64,000 bases of DNA from Ensifer adhaerens (GCF_002007205.1 NZ_LAZS01000005.1:1054001-1118000), one strand, 5' to 3'. Shown: positions 16,073-24,935, counted from the stretch's first letter. Made by a program: numbers and translations. Notes: a model not told the origin generated them from the sequence alone.

Positions 16073-17878
16073 ATGTATCGTGTTCCCCTGTTCCATGACG
16101 AAAGCCTGACGAGCTATTGCTCGAGACTTGCGGCTGCCAATGTGAAGACCGCTCCAGACTTCTGTCTCGATATGGGGATCCGCTTCCAGGATGTGATCCA
16201 AGCTACAGACTTCGCTGTCAAAAGGCTGGCAGAGATCGGAGATTTGCCGATCGAGAGCATCCAGCGTGCTGCAATCGGCAAAAAAGGCGATAGCTGGATT
16301 GTCGGTGGCGAGGCGATCAACAATAAGTTCTATGTAAGAACGCAGCTTCGGATATGCCCGCGCTGCTTCGAAGAGGATGCCAGGGCCGTGGATCGAATGC
16401 CGGGTGTCCGACACTACATGCGTCGATCATGGTCGTTGCAGTTTGTCAGAACCTGCCCGCATCACAACTGTGCGCTCAACGATTTCGGTCGATCGCCGCT
16501 ACACGCCATCAGATGCCATGACTTCATCGACAGCCTGATGGCATCTGACATCGGCCCTGGGTTCGGACAGGTTCGGCCGCGCGCCCTCTCCGGCTTCGAA
16601 CGCTTCTCTCTCGATCGCCTCGAGGGCATCCGACGGCATGGCGGTACACTGGATTCAATGCCTCTGGAACGCGCGGGGTACCTTTGCGAGGTTCTTGGGA
16701 TAGCCCTGCTCTATGGCAACAACACCGACCAGGCGGCGGTCGATGAAGATCAATTGTGGCATGCCGGCGAGAAGGGCTATCAGTATCTTTCGAGAGGCCG
16801 CGATGGTCTTCGGGACGCTTTGGATGTGTTTCACGGCCGCCTCGAACTAAACAAGTCCGACTTCGGCGGCGGCAAGCTATATGGTCGATTCTACAAGATC
16901 CTCTGGGACCAGCGAGATCCTGTTTGGGACCAGATAAAGAGAGATATACACGACTACGCATTCGCGGTTCTTCCTCTGAGCCAGACAGCGAACGTTTTTG
17001 GAACTTCGAAAAAGGCAAGCCATATCTCAGAGACCGAGCTACGCACACAGTTTGGCCTCAGGCCCAGCCATCTAAGAAAGATGGCCGTCGCGCTGGGGAT
17101 GCTGGACGCTGCGTCGGCGAAATCCGGAGCGGTCCCAAAGGATGTAGCTCGCAAAGTCGCTGAAATCCTGGCTGACAGCTTGCTGGCCAAAAAGGCGGCT
17201 GGCGTTCTGGGAATTACCTATCCGAAATTTGCGAAATACCGACGCGCAGGCTTTTTCGATCCGGTCATCGTTCCGGGCAACGGCGTCACGCTTTCCGAGA
17301 GGTTTTCCAAACGAGCTCTTGAGGCTTTCCTTGAGAGTATTCACCCAGCGGTGGGGTCTCCGGTCGCGGAAGGCCTAAAGCCGATAAACGTTGCAGCCAA
17401 ACTAGCGCGATGCAGGGACAGCGACGTTCTGAAACTCGTCCACGATAAGAAATTGAAGCGCGTCGGATGGGATGACGGAAAGGTCGGACTTGAAGCTGTT
17501 TTGGTGGATCCCGAGGAGGTCCTCGCGCTCGACCAGCCTCACGAGGCGGAGGACCCCTCGCTGGATGAAGTCGGTGAAATCTTGAACGTTGGCTCGGACG
17601 CGGCACGAAGCCTTTGCGGGTCAGGATATCTACCATGCTACAACGGAAAGAACCGATATAATCAGGCCACGCAATATGTGAGACATTCTGATATCGAAGC
17701 ATTCCGCGCAGAGTACATTTCCCTGTCGGAGATGGTTTTCGAGTTCAGCGATAGGTTCGGGGAATTGCAGTCAGCTATAAATACAAAGCGGATCCGACCC
17801 TCGATACCCAAGGCAAGCAAGCATCCAAACTTCTATCGGCGATCAGAGATCGAAGCACTGATGAACGCTATAGCGTAG
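16073..17878 (+). CDS. tniQ: TniQ/TnsD-family target-selection protein
   Basis: This 601-aa protein starts with the TniQ domain (MYRVPLFHDESLTSYCSRLA) and a zinc-binding motif formed by Cys95 and Cys98 (CPRC) with Cys128 and His131 (CPHH). The long C-terminal part holds several helix-turn-helix-like blocks, for example ELRTQFGLRPSHLRKMAVAL and EVGEILNVGSDAARSLCG. It is therefore closer to TnsD, which recognises a fixed chromosomal site, than to short TniQ proteins. I chose the ATG at 16073, preceded by GAGG, 10 bases after tnsC. The frame is open back to 16022 inside tnsC. Its target cannot be read from the sequence; tRNA-Ala is 3 kb away. Confidence 0.9.
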   Translation: MYRVPLFHDESLTSYCSRLAAANVKTAPDFCLDMGIRFQDVIQATDFAVKRLAEIGDLPIESIQRAAIGKKGDSWIVGGEAINNKFYVRTQLRICPRCFEEDARAVDRMPGVRHYMRRSWSLQFVRTCPHHNCALNDFGRSPLHAIRCHDFIDSLMASDIGPGFGQVRPRALSGFERFSLDRLEGIRRHGGTLDSMPLERAGYLCEVLGIALLYGNNTDQAAVDEDQLWHAGEKGYQYLSRGRDGLRDALDVFHGRLELNKSDFGGGKLYGRFYKILWDQRDPVWDQIKRDIHDYAFAVLPLSQTANVFGTSKKASHISETELRTQFGLRPSHLRKMAVALGMLDAASAKSGAVPKDVARKVAEILADSLLAKKAAGVLGITYPKFAKYRRAGFFDPVIVPGNGVTLSERFSKRALEAFLESIHPAVGSPVAEGLKPINVAAKLARCRDSDVLKLVHDKKLKRVGWDDGKVGLEAVLVDPEEVLALDQPHEAEDPSLDEVGEILNVGSDAARSLCGSGYLPCYNGKNRYNQATQYVRHSDIEAFRAEYISLSEMVFEFSDRFGELQSAINTKRIRPSIPKASKHPNFYRRSEIEALMNAIA

Positions 17879-18000
17879 CGACCATCTGGACCACTCTCTT
17901 TGCGCGGCCTTTGCAGCGCGAAGGCTTTCACGTCGCTCAAGGTGCTGGGCTCGACTTGTGTCCATCGCATAGAGAGAGCGAACGATAGCGCAATGAAGTC

Positions 18001-18201
18001 CTAATTGTCCGGGCTCTTGGATTCCCATTTCTTCAGAGCCGCACTGCGCTTCCCCTGCGACACGATCTTGCGCCCGACCTTCGCAGGCTCGAAGCCCGCC
18101 TTTGATAGCGCTTCGCCAAACGTTTCTTTGTTCTCCCCCGTTTCCCCGATAGGATCAAAGTCGCGGCCTTTGCCCGCATCATTCTTCTTACCGTGCGGCA
18201 C
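18001..18201 (-). CDS. Small basic hypothetical protein
   Basis: This 66-aa product (starting (M)PHGKKNDAGKGRDFDPIG) begins at a GTG with GGGAG upstream. It is rich in Lys and Gly and includes ETFGEALSKAGFEPAKVGRK. I do not recognise it. It faces tniQ and lies between tniQ and the candidate terminus, so if real it belongs to the element. The remaining 18202-18525 shows nothing I can name. Confidence 0.45.
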   Translation of the reverse strand: MPHGKKNDAGKGRDFDPIGETGENKETFGEALSKAGFEPAKVGRKIVSQGKRSAALKKWESKSPDN

Positions 18202-18525
18202 TCCAGTCTCCCACTTCCGACAGTCCGCTATCGCGGAGATCTCATCTGCTCTGGATTTCCACTACATCTTAGCCGGTTTCCCGACTTGTCTGAAGGAACC
18301 CCGACACCCCCCACGAAGGATTTTAAGGAATTCGGTGGTTGTCTCCCTCAGCCGCGCCCGCAAAGTAGTCCCTGGCTATCGGCAAGCACCCCCTCCCGGG
18401 CGCAGGAGCTCGCCGATCACGGTTTCGCCGTAAGGGTGTCCTGGAGGCAACCCCACGCCCCTTCTGCTTGTCGTCGACGCGGGCGGCTAAATCAATCTTG
18501 CTGGTGACACTGGCCTGCAAAACTA

Positions 18526-18606
18526 TGACAACCTTGATGTCTCTTACGCAAATGAATCTAAAGGGTTTTATTGGTTAACGTGTGGCAAAGTTCGTGTCAT
18601 CCTACA
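18526..18606 (+). repeat. Candidate Tn7-like terminus with two TnsB-site-like repeats
   Basis: Read inwards on the minus strand from 18606, the sequence begins TGTAGGATGACACGAAC, matching the 5'-TGT start and TGACA box common to Tn7/Tn5053-type ends. Two 16-bp elements follow: GACACGAACTTTGCCA (18598-18583) and GACATCAAGGTTGTCA (18541-18526), identical at about 11 of 16 positions. Repeated TnsB-binding sites of this kind are expected in an element end. No 5-bp target duplication can be tested because the other end was not found. Confidence 0.4.
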
Positions 18607-18621
18607 GTTAGTGAGTGAGTG

Positions 18622-18649
18622 AGTTTCAGGCGTTTCGACGCTTGAAACT
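18622..18649. repeat. 28-bp inverted repeat just outside the candidate terminus
   Basis: AGTTTCAGGCG (18622-18632) pairs with CGCTTGAAACT (18639-18649) with one mismatch, leaving a six-base loop. It lies between the candidate transposon end and the stop of the ComEC-like gene. No T-run follows on either strand, so it is not a typical intrinsic terminator. Confidence 0.5.
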
Positions 18650-18742
18650 GCCAGGTGGAACAAAAAGAGATCAACCGCAGACGCCGCTCGACGGGCGTCG
18701 TCGGTCGAGTTCACCAATCCGCGGGTGCCGACGCAGCCAACG

Positions 18743-20257
18743 TCAAAATCGCGATCTGAATTTCTTGACCGCCCAGGATCCGTCGCCTTCGTTCATCGTG
18801 GCGCACAAGATCGTCTCGCCGTCGGTGCGGATGTTGACGAGCCCGTAAATGAGCCCCGCAACGACGGGCACGCGGGACATTGGCTTCTGCTTCCTCTCCG
18901 GGTTGAGCGCGCCGGGCTTCGTTTCCGTAAAATGCACGGTGACCTGTTGAAGCCGCGCCGCATCGATCTCCACGTCTTCGGATGCTCCGGCGATGGCCTC
19001 ACTCTTGATGGCAAGGGACGTCGGCTTTCCAATCGAGACCGAGCGCGCGAGTTCGGTCGAGTAGACGAGCGGCGTCAGGATTTCATCCCGCTCGACGGTT
19101 CGATATCCCGTCACGCCGGATGCCGCGACAATCCTGGGTTTGGGGTGGTCATGTCCCTCCCCGTCGCCAGAGCAGATGACAGTCGCCGCCGGGGTCATGG
19201 CTTGCAGGAACGCATAGGAGACGTCTTCACTGCCGTGGTGGCACGCCTTGGCGACGTCGCATTGGAACTCCATGCGGTGCCCCGAGTGAATCTCCATAAG
19301 TAGCTGCTGGCTGACCTTGTTCAGATCGCCGGTCAGGAGGATGCGCGACCGGCCGTAGTCGATGCGCAAGACCACGCTGTTGCCATTGGTGGTCTTGGAG
19401 TCGGCGCCGAAGTCCGCAAGGGCGGGTTTTCCGTCAATCGTGAATTCGGCAGGGCCAAGAAGTTTCATCGACGCATTGCCGGCTGCGGGCTCAAAGCTCG
19501 GCAGATATCCCGTCATGTGGCTGAGGCGTGTGATCGGCGTGGGAGAGCCGTCCGAACGCTTCGCCGACACGACCTTTTCGATGAATTTGCCCCACTCGCC
19601 CTGCAACGGAGGATCCGCACCCCCGCCGATCGCGTTCACCGCGCTCTCGCGATCTTCGAGAAGCTGCGTCTGAAATTGTTTGCCATCGACGGATCGCGTC
19701 GTGCCGAGCGTCCGCTCCCCGTCCTTCCTCCACCAGGAAATGCCCGCGTGGTAGAAGTTCTCGATCGACGTCGACTTCGCGTCAAGTTCGCTGGTCTGAC
19801 CGGCATCGAGCACATCCGACAGCCCGCCATAGTGGTCCAGGTCGTTGTGCGAAGCGATCATCGCGTCGAGAGAAATGTTCTCCAGCCCGTAGTCCTGCGT
19901 GAATTTCCAGTCCACGAAGTCGGCGGCCGACTTTCCGGTATTCTGGCTCGTGCGGGAATGACCACCGTCGATCATGAGGTGCCGGAAATCCGGTGTCTTG
20001 ACCAACACCCCGTCCCCCTGTCCGACATCGATGAAATACACTTCCAGAAGCGATTTTCCGCCCAGCGCCTGCTCGTCTATCCAGCCTTCGCGGTTCTTTC
20101 CCCTGGCCGTCACCTTGACCCGGCCGTTCTCCTCTTGGCCACGACGAAACACGCCATCGCCCCACAGGAGAAATCCAGAGTGTTTACCGCCGCTGGAGTC
20201 GCGCCAGAGCTTCGTAGAATCCACACTGACATAGTCATCGAACGCAGGGTCGACCAT
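18743..20257 (-). CDS. ComEC/Rec2-type metallo-beta-lactamase-fold protein
   Basis: This 504-aa soluble protein has an N-terminal SH3-like stretch (LWRDSSGGKHSGFLLWGDGV to GWIDEQALG). The MBL fold follows: YFIDVGQGDGVLVKTPDFRH, then ASHNDLDHYGGL as the metal-binding H-x-D-x-D-H, RILLTGDLN, and CHHGSED. No membrane helices are visible, unlike full ComEC. Related soluble proteins occur in defence islands and are presumed nucleases or phosphodiesterases; activity here is inference. It is a second, divergent copy of this fold in the island (the other is at 3918-5417). If the terminus at 18606 is real, this gene lies outside the transposon. Confidence 0.8.
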   Translation of the reverse strand: MVDPAFDDYVSVDSTKLWRDSSGGKHSGFLLWGDGVFRRGQEENGRVKVTARGKNREGWIDEQALGGKSLLEVYFIDVGQGDGVLVKTPDFRHLMIDGGHSRTSQNTGKSAADFVDWKFTQDYGLENISLDAMIASHNDLDHYGGLSDVLDAGQTSELDAKSTSIENFYHAGISWWRKDGERTLGTTRSVDGKQFQTQLLEDRESAVNAIGGGADPPLQGEWGKFIEKVVSAKRSDGSPTPITRLSHMTGYLPSFEPAAGNASMKLLGPAEFTIDGKPALADFGADSKTTNGNSVVLRIDYGRSRILLTGDLNKVSQQLLMEIHSGHRMEFQCDVAKACHHGSEDVSYAFLQAMTPAATVICSGDGEGHDHPKPRIVAASGVTGYRTVERDEILTPLVYSTELARSVSIGKPTSLAIKSEAIAGASEDVEIDAARLQQVTVHFTETKPGALNPERKQKPMSRVPVVAGLIYGLVNIRTDGETILCATMNEGDGSWAVKKFRSRF

Positions 20258-20489
20258 CGGATATGCCCCCCCAGATCTCTTACATCGGTCAACAATAGAA
20301 GGCGCTCGCCTCAGGATTGTGTCAAGCGCCTATGCAAGATCGAGGCGACAGGCCGCCGTCCCGGCCGCAAGTCGACCTGAAACGGTCTTCGGACCGCGCT
20401 TGCCATTCAGAACGAAACATGAATATCGTTCAACTTGACTCAGGGGCCGCCCGTGGCCCGTGCTTGCTTCACCCCAGCCGGATCCCATC

Positions 20490-20918
20490 ATGGCCGCGCC
20501 GATCATCGACATCATCCTCGAAGACCCGAACAGAGAGGACCTGCGCGGCATCGTGGCGCCGCTGGACGCCTATAACGACGCCCATAGCGGCATGGCCGAT
20601 CTGCCCGGTTTTGCGGTCGTGCTTCGCGACCCCGAGACGAAGGCAGCAACCGGCGGGCTCTATGCGACGGATGGTTACGGTTGGGCGTTCATCCGCTACC
20701 TCGCCATTCCCGATGAGTACCGCGGCCAAGGCCTCGGCCGGCGTCTGATCGAGGAAGCGGAGAAGATCGCGCGGGATCGCGGCTATGTCGGCCTCTGGCT
20801 CGACACGTTCGAATTCCAGGCCCGGCCTTTCTACGAGAAGCTGGGCTTCGAAGTCTTTGGTGAACTCGAAGGCGGACAAGGAGCGATTGCGCGCTATTTC
20901 CTGAAGAAACGGTTCTGA
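20490..20918 (+). CDS. GNAT family N-acetyltransferase
   Basis: This 142-aa protein has the acetyl-CoA binding motif RGQGLGRRLIEEAEKIARDR and the terminal ARPFYEKLGFEVFGEL typical of GNAT enzymes. The ATG at 20490 begins MAAPIIDIIL. It is the first gene after the accessory island and appears chromosomal. Substrate unknown. The 230 bases between it and the ComEC-like gene show no gene. Confidence 0.88.
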   Translation: MAAPIIDIILEDPNREDLRGIVAPLDAYNDAHSGMADLPGFAVVLRDPETKAATGGLYATDGYGWAFIRYLAIPDEYRGQGLGRRLIEEAEKIARDRGYVGLWLDTFEFQARPFYEKLGFEVFGELEGGQGAIARYFLKKRF

Positions 20919-21035
20919 AGCTCCGCACAGGCGTGGGCTCGGAGGCGAGGACGCCGTGCGTCGGCCGGGTGTCGGTTCTCTACCACGCGGAAGATGTTGA
21001 CAGGCTCGGCGGGTGTCGTGTTGACTGGTCGATAC

Positions 21036-21111
21036 GGGGCCGTAGCTCAGTTGGGAGAGCGCCGCAATCGCACTGCGGAGGTCGAGGGTTCGACTCCCTT
21101 CGGCTCCACCA
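21036..21111 (+). tRNA. tRNA-Ala (anticodon CGC)
   Basis: A 76-base cloverleaf is complete with encoded CCA. The acceptor stem GGGGCCG pairs with CGGCTCC with one G-T pair. The anticodon stem CCGCA/TGCGG encloses loop ATCGCAC, giving CGC, which reads GCG. The T-arm is GAGGGTTCGACTCCC. Confidence 0.97.
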
Positions 21112-21360
21112 AAACGACCGGAACTCTGCCTGGTCGAAGCTCGCATTGTGCGGCTGATTGGTAATCCGCAGGGAAGTTCGTATCTCTCGGTGCGGTGCAC
21201 CACCAACCCACTTCCAGCCTTCCTGCAGCCTGAACGGCGAACAAACCCGCGGGCATGCGGGAGGCGCGTCGTGCTCGCTTAGAATCACGCCTTGCGTCTC
21301 AGGCGCTTGCCATCTCACATGGTGCACGGCAAACACGGGCGCGCGCTTGCGGCCACCTGT

Positions 21361-21963
21361 TCAGAGACTAAAGGGATCGCGCGCCGAGCGCTTCTCGCTA
21401 GGCGCATTGAACGGGTCGGCCTTCTTCTCCTTGGACTTGCGTCCCTCATCGGCAATGATCTCGTCGACAGCCCGCTGGCACTTCATCAACTCCTCCGCCG
21501 CGGGGCCTGTGCCGCGCAGGCTCAGATTCGCGATGACGCGATCTTCAAAGGCGATGGCCAAGGCCCGCCTGCGTACGAAGCCCGTCAGGAACTCGGCGTC
21601 GGTGACGTTCACGAAGAGGAATTTTCCGCTCGCATCCCCAGCGGCGGTCGCCGAGGCGCTCCACGGATCGTTCTTGTCGAAACGGAATGTCAGGTCGTAG
21701 TCCTTGCCAACCTCGAGCGACTTCCAGTCGTCGCTGGCGAAGCTCATATAGAGCGGCGAGTCGGAGCCCTTGGGATAGAACCCCAGGCGCAAGGTGACCC
21801 CGCCCTCGAATATCGACGAGATGAAACATGAGCCCTCCATCGAGGTGTCGGATGCAACGGTCCAGCCGTCGACGTCCTTCCACTTGATGATTTCAGACTC
21901 TTCAGCCGCGGCCGATCCCGCGGCGATCAGACAGCTTACCAAGCCGACCAGCAATCTACGCAT
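21361..21963 (-). CDS. Secreted protein, tandem paralogue 1
   Basis: This 200-aa protein has a signal peptide (MRRLLVGLVSCLIAAGSAAA, then E). The mature part includes GSCFISSIFEGGVTLRLGFY and DDWKSLEVGKDYDLTFRFD and ends RSARDPFSL. It shares layout and motifs with the next gene (22090-22722), so the two arose by duplication. The ATG at 21963 begins the signal peptide; the frame extends upstream without support. Function unknown; periplasmic location predicted. Confidence 0.82.
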   Translation of the reverse strand: MRRLLVGLVSCLIAAGSAAAEESEIIKWKDVDGWTVASDTSMEGSCFISSIFEGGVTLRLGFYPKGSDSPLYMSFASDDWKSLEVGKDYDLTFRFDKNDPWSASATAAGDASGKFLFVNVTDAEFLTGFVRRRALAIAFEDRVIANLSLRGTGPAAEELMKCQRAVDEIIADEGRKSKEKKADPFNAPSEKRSARDPFSL

Positions 21964-22089
21964 GCAAAACCCCCGTTTGCGCGCATTTTGATAGGTCCTC
22001 CCCCTGCTGTCGAGGGTGCGCAGCCTGATCCGGTGCAAAATTTTAGGAATATTCACCTCTCTGCATCGAGAGAGGCGCCCTATGACAGG

Positions 22090-22722
22090 TTACATGGCGA
22101 AAGGATCTTTCGACGACTTGGTCTGGCCGCCGCCGGCAAAGGGGTCGTTGTTTGGCGCATTGCCGCCGGCACCCGCAAAGGGATCGGCCGCCACCCCCTG
22201 CCCACCGTTCGGGATCAAGGCGCTCACCGCCTCCTGGCATTTGAACATCTCACTGACGGCCTTCATCGAATCACGCAGACTGAGGCTCGCGATAACGCGT
22301 CCCTCAAACGCCAGCGCCAGCGTGTTCTTGCGCACAAATTCGGTGAAGAAGTCGGTGTTGGAGAAGTTGACGACAAGAGCCTTGGCGCCGGTGAGGTCGA
22401 CGCCGAAGGCGGTCGCCGGCCACTGGCGACTACGGTCGAGCTGCAAGGCGACGTCGTACTCCCGCTGCGGCTCGATCGATTTCCAGTCGGCGTTGCCTAT
22501 CGAAAGAAACGCCAGGTTCGCCGATCCCCTCGGGTAAAAGCCGATGCGGAGGATAGCGCCGGCATCGTAGCTCGTCGCCGCGTAGCACGAACCTCCCAGG
22601 GAAGGATCCGACCCCACGGTCCAGGCGTTGATCCGCTTCCAGATATTCGAACGCCCGTCCTCAGCGGATGCCGCTCCGGCCGTGAGCAACAGGCCGAGCA
22701 CCACCAAAGGCAATCTATGCAT
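22090..22722 (-). CDS. Secreted protein, tandem paralogue 2 with DPF repeats
   Basis: This 210-aa protein has a signal peptide (MHRLPLVVLGLLLTAGAASA, then E). It contains GSCYAATSYDAGAILRIGFY and ADWKSIEPQREYDVALQLD, aligned with its neighbour. The C-terminal 40 residues carry three DPF units (ADPFAGAG, NDPFAGGG, KDPFAM), compared with two in the paralogue. It lies 126 bases upstream of the other copy on the same strand. Function unknown; predicted periplasmic. Confidence 0.82.
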   Translation of the reverse strand: MHRLPLVVLGLLLTAGAASAEDGRSNIWKRINAWTVGSDPSLGGSCYAATSYDAGAILRIGFYPRGSANLAFLSIGNADWKSIEPQREYDVALQLDRSRQWPATAFGVDLTGAKALVVNFSNTDFFTEFVRKNTLALAFEGRVIASLSLRDSMKAVSEMFKCQEAVSALIPNGGQGVAADPFAGAGGNAPNNDPFAGGGQTKSSKDPFAM

Positions 22723-22953
22723 GCAACACCCCCAACTTTCCATGCAAAGTTACCGTTTTCTGGCGACCTGTCGAGACGGTGAAGCTTGTTCACGACGGGG
22801 ATTTTTGTGCATCGCCGGTGCCGGGCGCGTGCTGCTGCCGTCGAAGCGGTTTCCGCACGTCCCACGGGAGAGCGAGCCAGGTTGCCATCCGTCAGGGACA
22901 TTTGGCGCAAAAGGGACACAGCCTGCAGGCAAAGAGCTGTTGAACACGCGGGA

Positions 22954-23343
22954 GTGATCGGCAAGCTTGCTGGACTTCGGAACGAAAGCGCGGTTCACAT
23001 CGTTAACCGCCCCGTAGTCCCCCCAATCACCAAGTGGACGAACACCGTGCTTGCCGCCCTGCTTCTCGCTTCGATCGTCGCTTCGCCCAATATGCCTGAT
23101 GTCAAGCTCAGTGCCGCCACCGTGGACGAACTCCAGACCGACTTTGAGCGCGCCGTGCCGTGCCATCAGATCGATGGACGCAAGGTATGGAAGGGCGCGA
23201 TCGCATTCTACATCCAGTCGTTCGTCTATGACGGCGACACGCCTGTTGCGACCGACGCGGCGGACGCGGTGCTGCCTGACGACAACGACGCCGAGACGGT
23301 GAAGGAGTTCGAAGACGCCTGCTCCGCCTCGCAAGCGACTTAA
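22954..23343 (+). CDS. Hypothetical protein, start uncertain
   Basis: A plus-strand frame ends at 23343. Its last 100 residues (TNTVLAALLLASIVASPNMP ... DELQTDFERAVPCHQ ... CSASQAT) are acidic with a short hydrophobic stretch and look protein-like. The GTG at 22954 is one possible start but has a poorly spaced ribosome site. Residues further upstream in the same frame look random. No family recognised. Confidence 0.4.
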   Translation: MIGKLAGLRNESAVHIVNRPVVPPITKWTNTVLAALLLASIVASPNMPDVKLSAATVDELQTDFERAVPCHQIDGRKVWKGAIAFYIQSFVYDGDTPVATDAADAVLPDDNDAETVKEFEDACSASQAT

Positions 23344-23514
23344 GTCTCTGCGCGAGGGAGAAGCGCGTCGTTCGAATCATGCTGCGATCGGCCTTCTACT
23401 GCGCTCCTTGGCGCATGATCGTCGCCCAAACCCTGCGCCGTTCCCGCAAAAGTGACCAATCGGCCCCTTAGGAGCGAGCAATTGCCCGAATTCACGGAAT
23501 TTTAGGCACTTGCG

Positions 23515-23529
23515 GAACACATATGGAAC
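23515..23529 (+). promoter_or_regulatory. SOS box (LexA operator) upstream of lexA
   Basis: GAACACATATGGAAC matches the alphaproteobacterial LexA operator GAAC-N7-GAAC exactly. It lies about 50 bases before the lexA start, as expected for autorepression. A weaker GTTC-N7-GTTT follows shortly downstream. Confidence 0.88.
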
Positions 23530-23577
23530 AGATAGTGTCTGTTCTTGATTTGTTTCACGCCTCTGGAGCGACGTGCC

Positions 23578-24300
23578 ATGCTGACCCGCAAGCAACAGGA
23601 ATTGCTTCTGTTCATCCACGAACGCATGAAGGAGTCAGGCGTTCCGCCGTCATTCGATGAAATGAAGGATGCGCTCGACCTGGCGTCGAAGTCCGGCATC
23701 CACCGTTTGATCACGGCGCTCGAAGAACGCGGGTTCATTCGCCGGCTGCCGAACCGGGCGCGCGCGCTCGAGGTCATCAAGCTTCCGGAAGCGTACGCCG
23801 CCAGCCAGCAGCAACCGCGCCGAGGCTTCTCCCCCAGCGTGATCGAGGGCAGCCTCGGCAAGCCGCCGGCCGCCGCCCCTGCCACGCCCAAGCCCACGCC
23901 GGTCGCCGAAAGTACATCTGTTTCCGTTCCCGTGATGGGACGCATCGCCGCCGGCGTGCCGATCTCGGCGATCCAGAACAACACCCACGACATTACCATT
24001 CCGCTCGACATGATCGGCAACGGCGAGCACTACGCCCTCGAAGTGAAGGGTGATTCGATGATCGAGGCCGGCATCTTCGATGGCGACACGGTGATCATCC
24101 GCAATGGCAACACCGCCAATCCCGGCGATATCATCGTGGCGCTGGTGGACGACGAGGAAGCGACGCTGAAGCGCTTCCGCCGCAAGGGCGCGTCGATTGC
24201 ACTCGAGGCTGCCAACCCCGCCTACGAGACGCGGATCTTCGGACCCGATCGAGTGAAGATCCAGGGCAAGCTCGTCGGGCTGATCCGCCGTTACCATTGA
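23578..24300 (+). CDS. lexA: LexA repressor
   Basis: LexA represses SOS genes and cleaves itself when RecA is activated by DNA damage. The 240-aa product has the N-terminal winged helix ([20 protein letters not shown]), the cleavage site between Ala125 and Gly126 (RIAAGVP), catalytic Ser160 (KGDSMIEAG) and Lys198 (EATLKRF). The linker is long and Pro/Ala-rich, as in rhizobial LexA. The ATG at 23578 starts the conserved MLTRKQQ. An SOS box lies upstream and an intrinsic terminator directly downstream, so it is a single-gene unit. Confidence 0.98.
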   Translation: MLTRKQQELLLFIHERMKESGVPPSFDEMKDALDLASKSGIHRLITALEERGFIRRLPNRARALEVIKLPEAYAASQQQPRRGFSPSVIEGSLGKPPAAAPATPKPTPVAESTSVSVPVMGRIAAGVPISAIQNNTHDITIPLDMIGNGEHYALEVKGDSMIEAGIFDGDTVIIRNGNTANPGDIIVALVDDEEATLKRFRRKGASIALEAANPAYETRIFGPDRVKIQGKLVGLIRRYH

Positions 24301-24323
24301 GTTCCAGGCAGAACGCCGAATCA

Positions 24324-24358
24324 AAAGAGCCTCGCCACTGAAAGCGGCGAGGCTCTTT
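24324..24358. terminator. Intrinsic terminator after lexA (bidirectional)
   Basis: AAAGAGCCTCGCC pairs with GGCGAGGCTCTTT over 13 bases with a nine-base loop. Flanking A and T runs let it serve both lexA and the convergent gene at 24388-24720. Confidence 0.9.
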
Positions 24359-24387
24359 CCATTTCAGGCGAACTGAAGCCAGAGCGT

Positions 24388-24720
24388 CTATTCGTGGACC
24401 GTGTATTCGCCGAGCTCGCAGAGGTCCTGCGTGTCCTCGGTCGTATCGAGGGCCGAGCCTTCTTCGAACTCGAATCGCATGTCGTATTTGCAGACGTCCC
24501 GCCCGTCGGCGATGGTGATCTCCATGCTCTCGCCGGGGTTCAGAACCTGCCGACCGAAAACATCGTCTTCCCATTCGTTGACGCCGACCGGCGAGGTGTA
24601 GAAGTTCGTCAGCACCGCGCTGGTGTTGTTTTTCAACTGAAAAACCAGGTCTTCCGCACGCGCTTCAATCGCGGTCGCGGCAAAACACGCCAACGCCGTC
24701 AGGATCAGTCTCTTTTTCAT
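24388..24720 (-). CDS. Small secreted protein
   Basis: This 110-aa protein begins MKKRLILTALACFAATAIEA with a signal peptide cleaved near RAED. The mature part (DLVFQLKNNTSAVLTNFYTS ... DVCKYDMRFEFEEGSALD ... LCELGEYTVHE) is acidic with two Cys and looks like a small beta-rich periplasmic domain conserved in rhizobia. Function unknown. The start ATG at 24720 is preferred over 24729 because it gives the Lys-Lys signal-peptide N-region. Confidence 0.78.
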   Translation of the reverse strand: MKKRLILTALACFAATAIEARAEDLVFQLKNNTSAVLTNFYTSPVGVNEWEDDVFGRQVLNPGESMEITIADGRDVCKYDMRFEFEEGSALDTTEDTQDLCELGEYTVHE

Positions 24721-24935
24721 TGTTACCATTGCCTCCGTTCTTAATGTTGACGGACGCTATCGACGCGGCTGATCTCAGCGGAGTCATCGTTCCCCCTCTA
24801 CCGAATTCACCGAAGCGATAAGATCCGACGGAGAGCTATAGAAGGCGCGGCTTGCGCGGACGTGGGGCGGCGAACATCGACTGCGCTGCCACAGGGGGCA
24901 GAACACTAATCCGAACCAATAGGAGGTGAGATTTT

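Larger units (their letters stand above)
11291..18606 (+). mobile_element. Tn7-like transposition module (tnsA, tnsB, tnsC, tniQ) with candidate right terminus
   Basis: Four overlapping or abutting genes in the order TnsA, TnsB, TnsC, TniQ/TnsD, all on the plus strand, define a Tn7-like element. A candidate terminus ends at 18606 about 730 bp after tniQ. If it is genuine, the cargo lies on the tnsA side and the defence-type genes from 1 to 11000 could be cargo, with the opposite end outside the window. No matching terminus was found between 1 and 11290. No Cas genes or CRISPR array are present, so this is not an obvious CRISPR-associated transposon. Confidence 0.7.

Noticed and set aside
1-20300. 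CRISPR array or Cas genes associated with the Tn7-like module
   Set aside because: No regularly spaced repeats and no Cas protein motifs were seen in the window.
22750-23334. Minus-strand 194-codon frame upstream of lexA
   Set aside because: Residue content is not protein-like and it conflicts with the plus-strand frame that ends at 23343.
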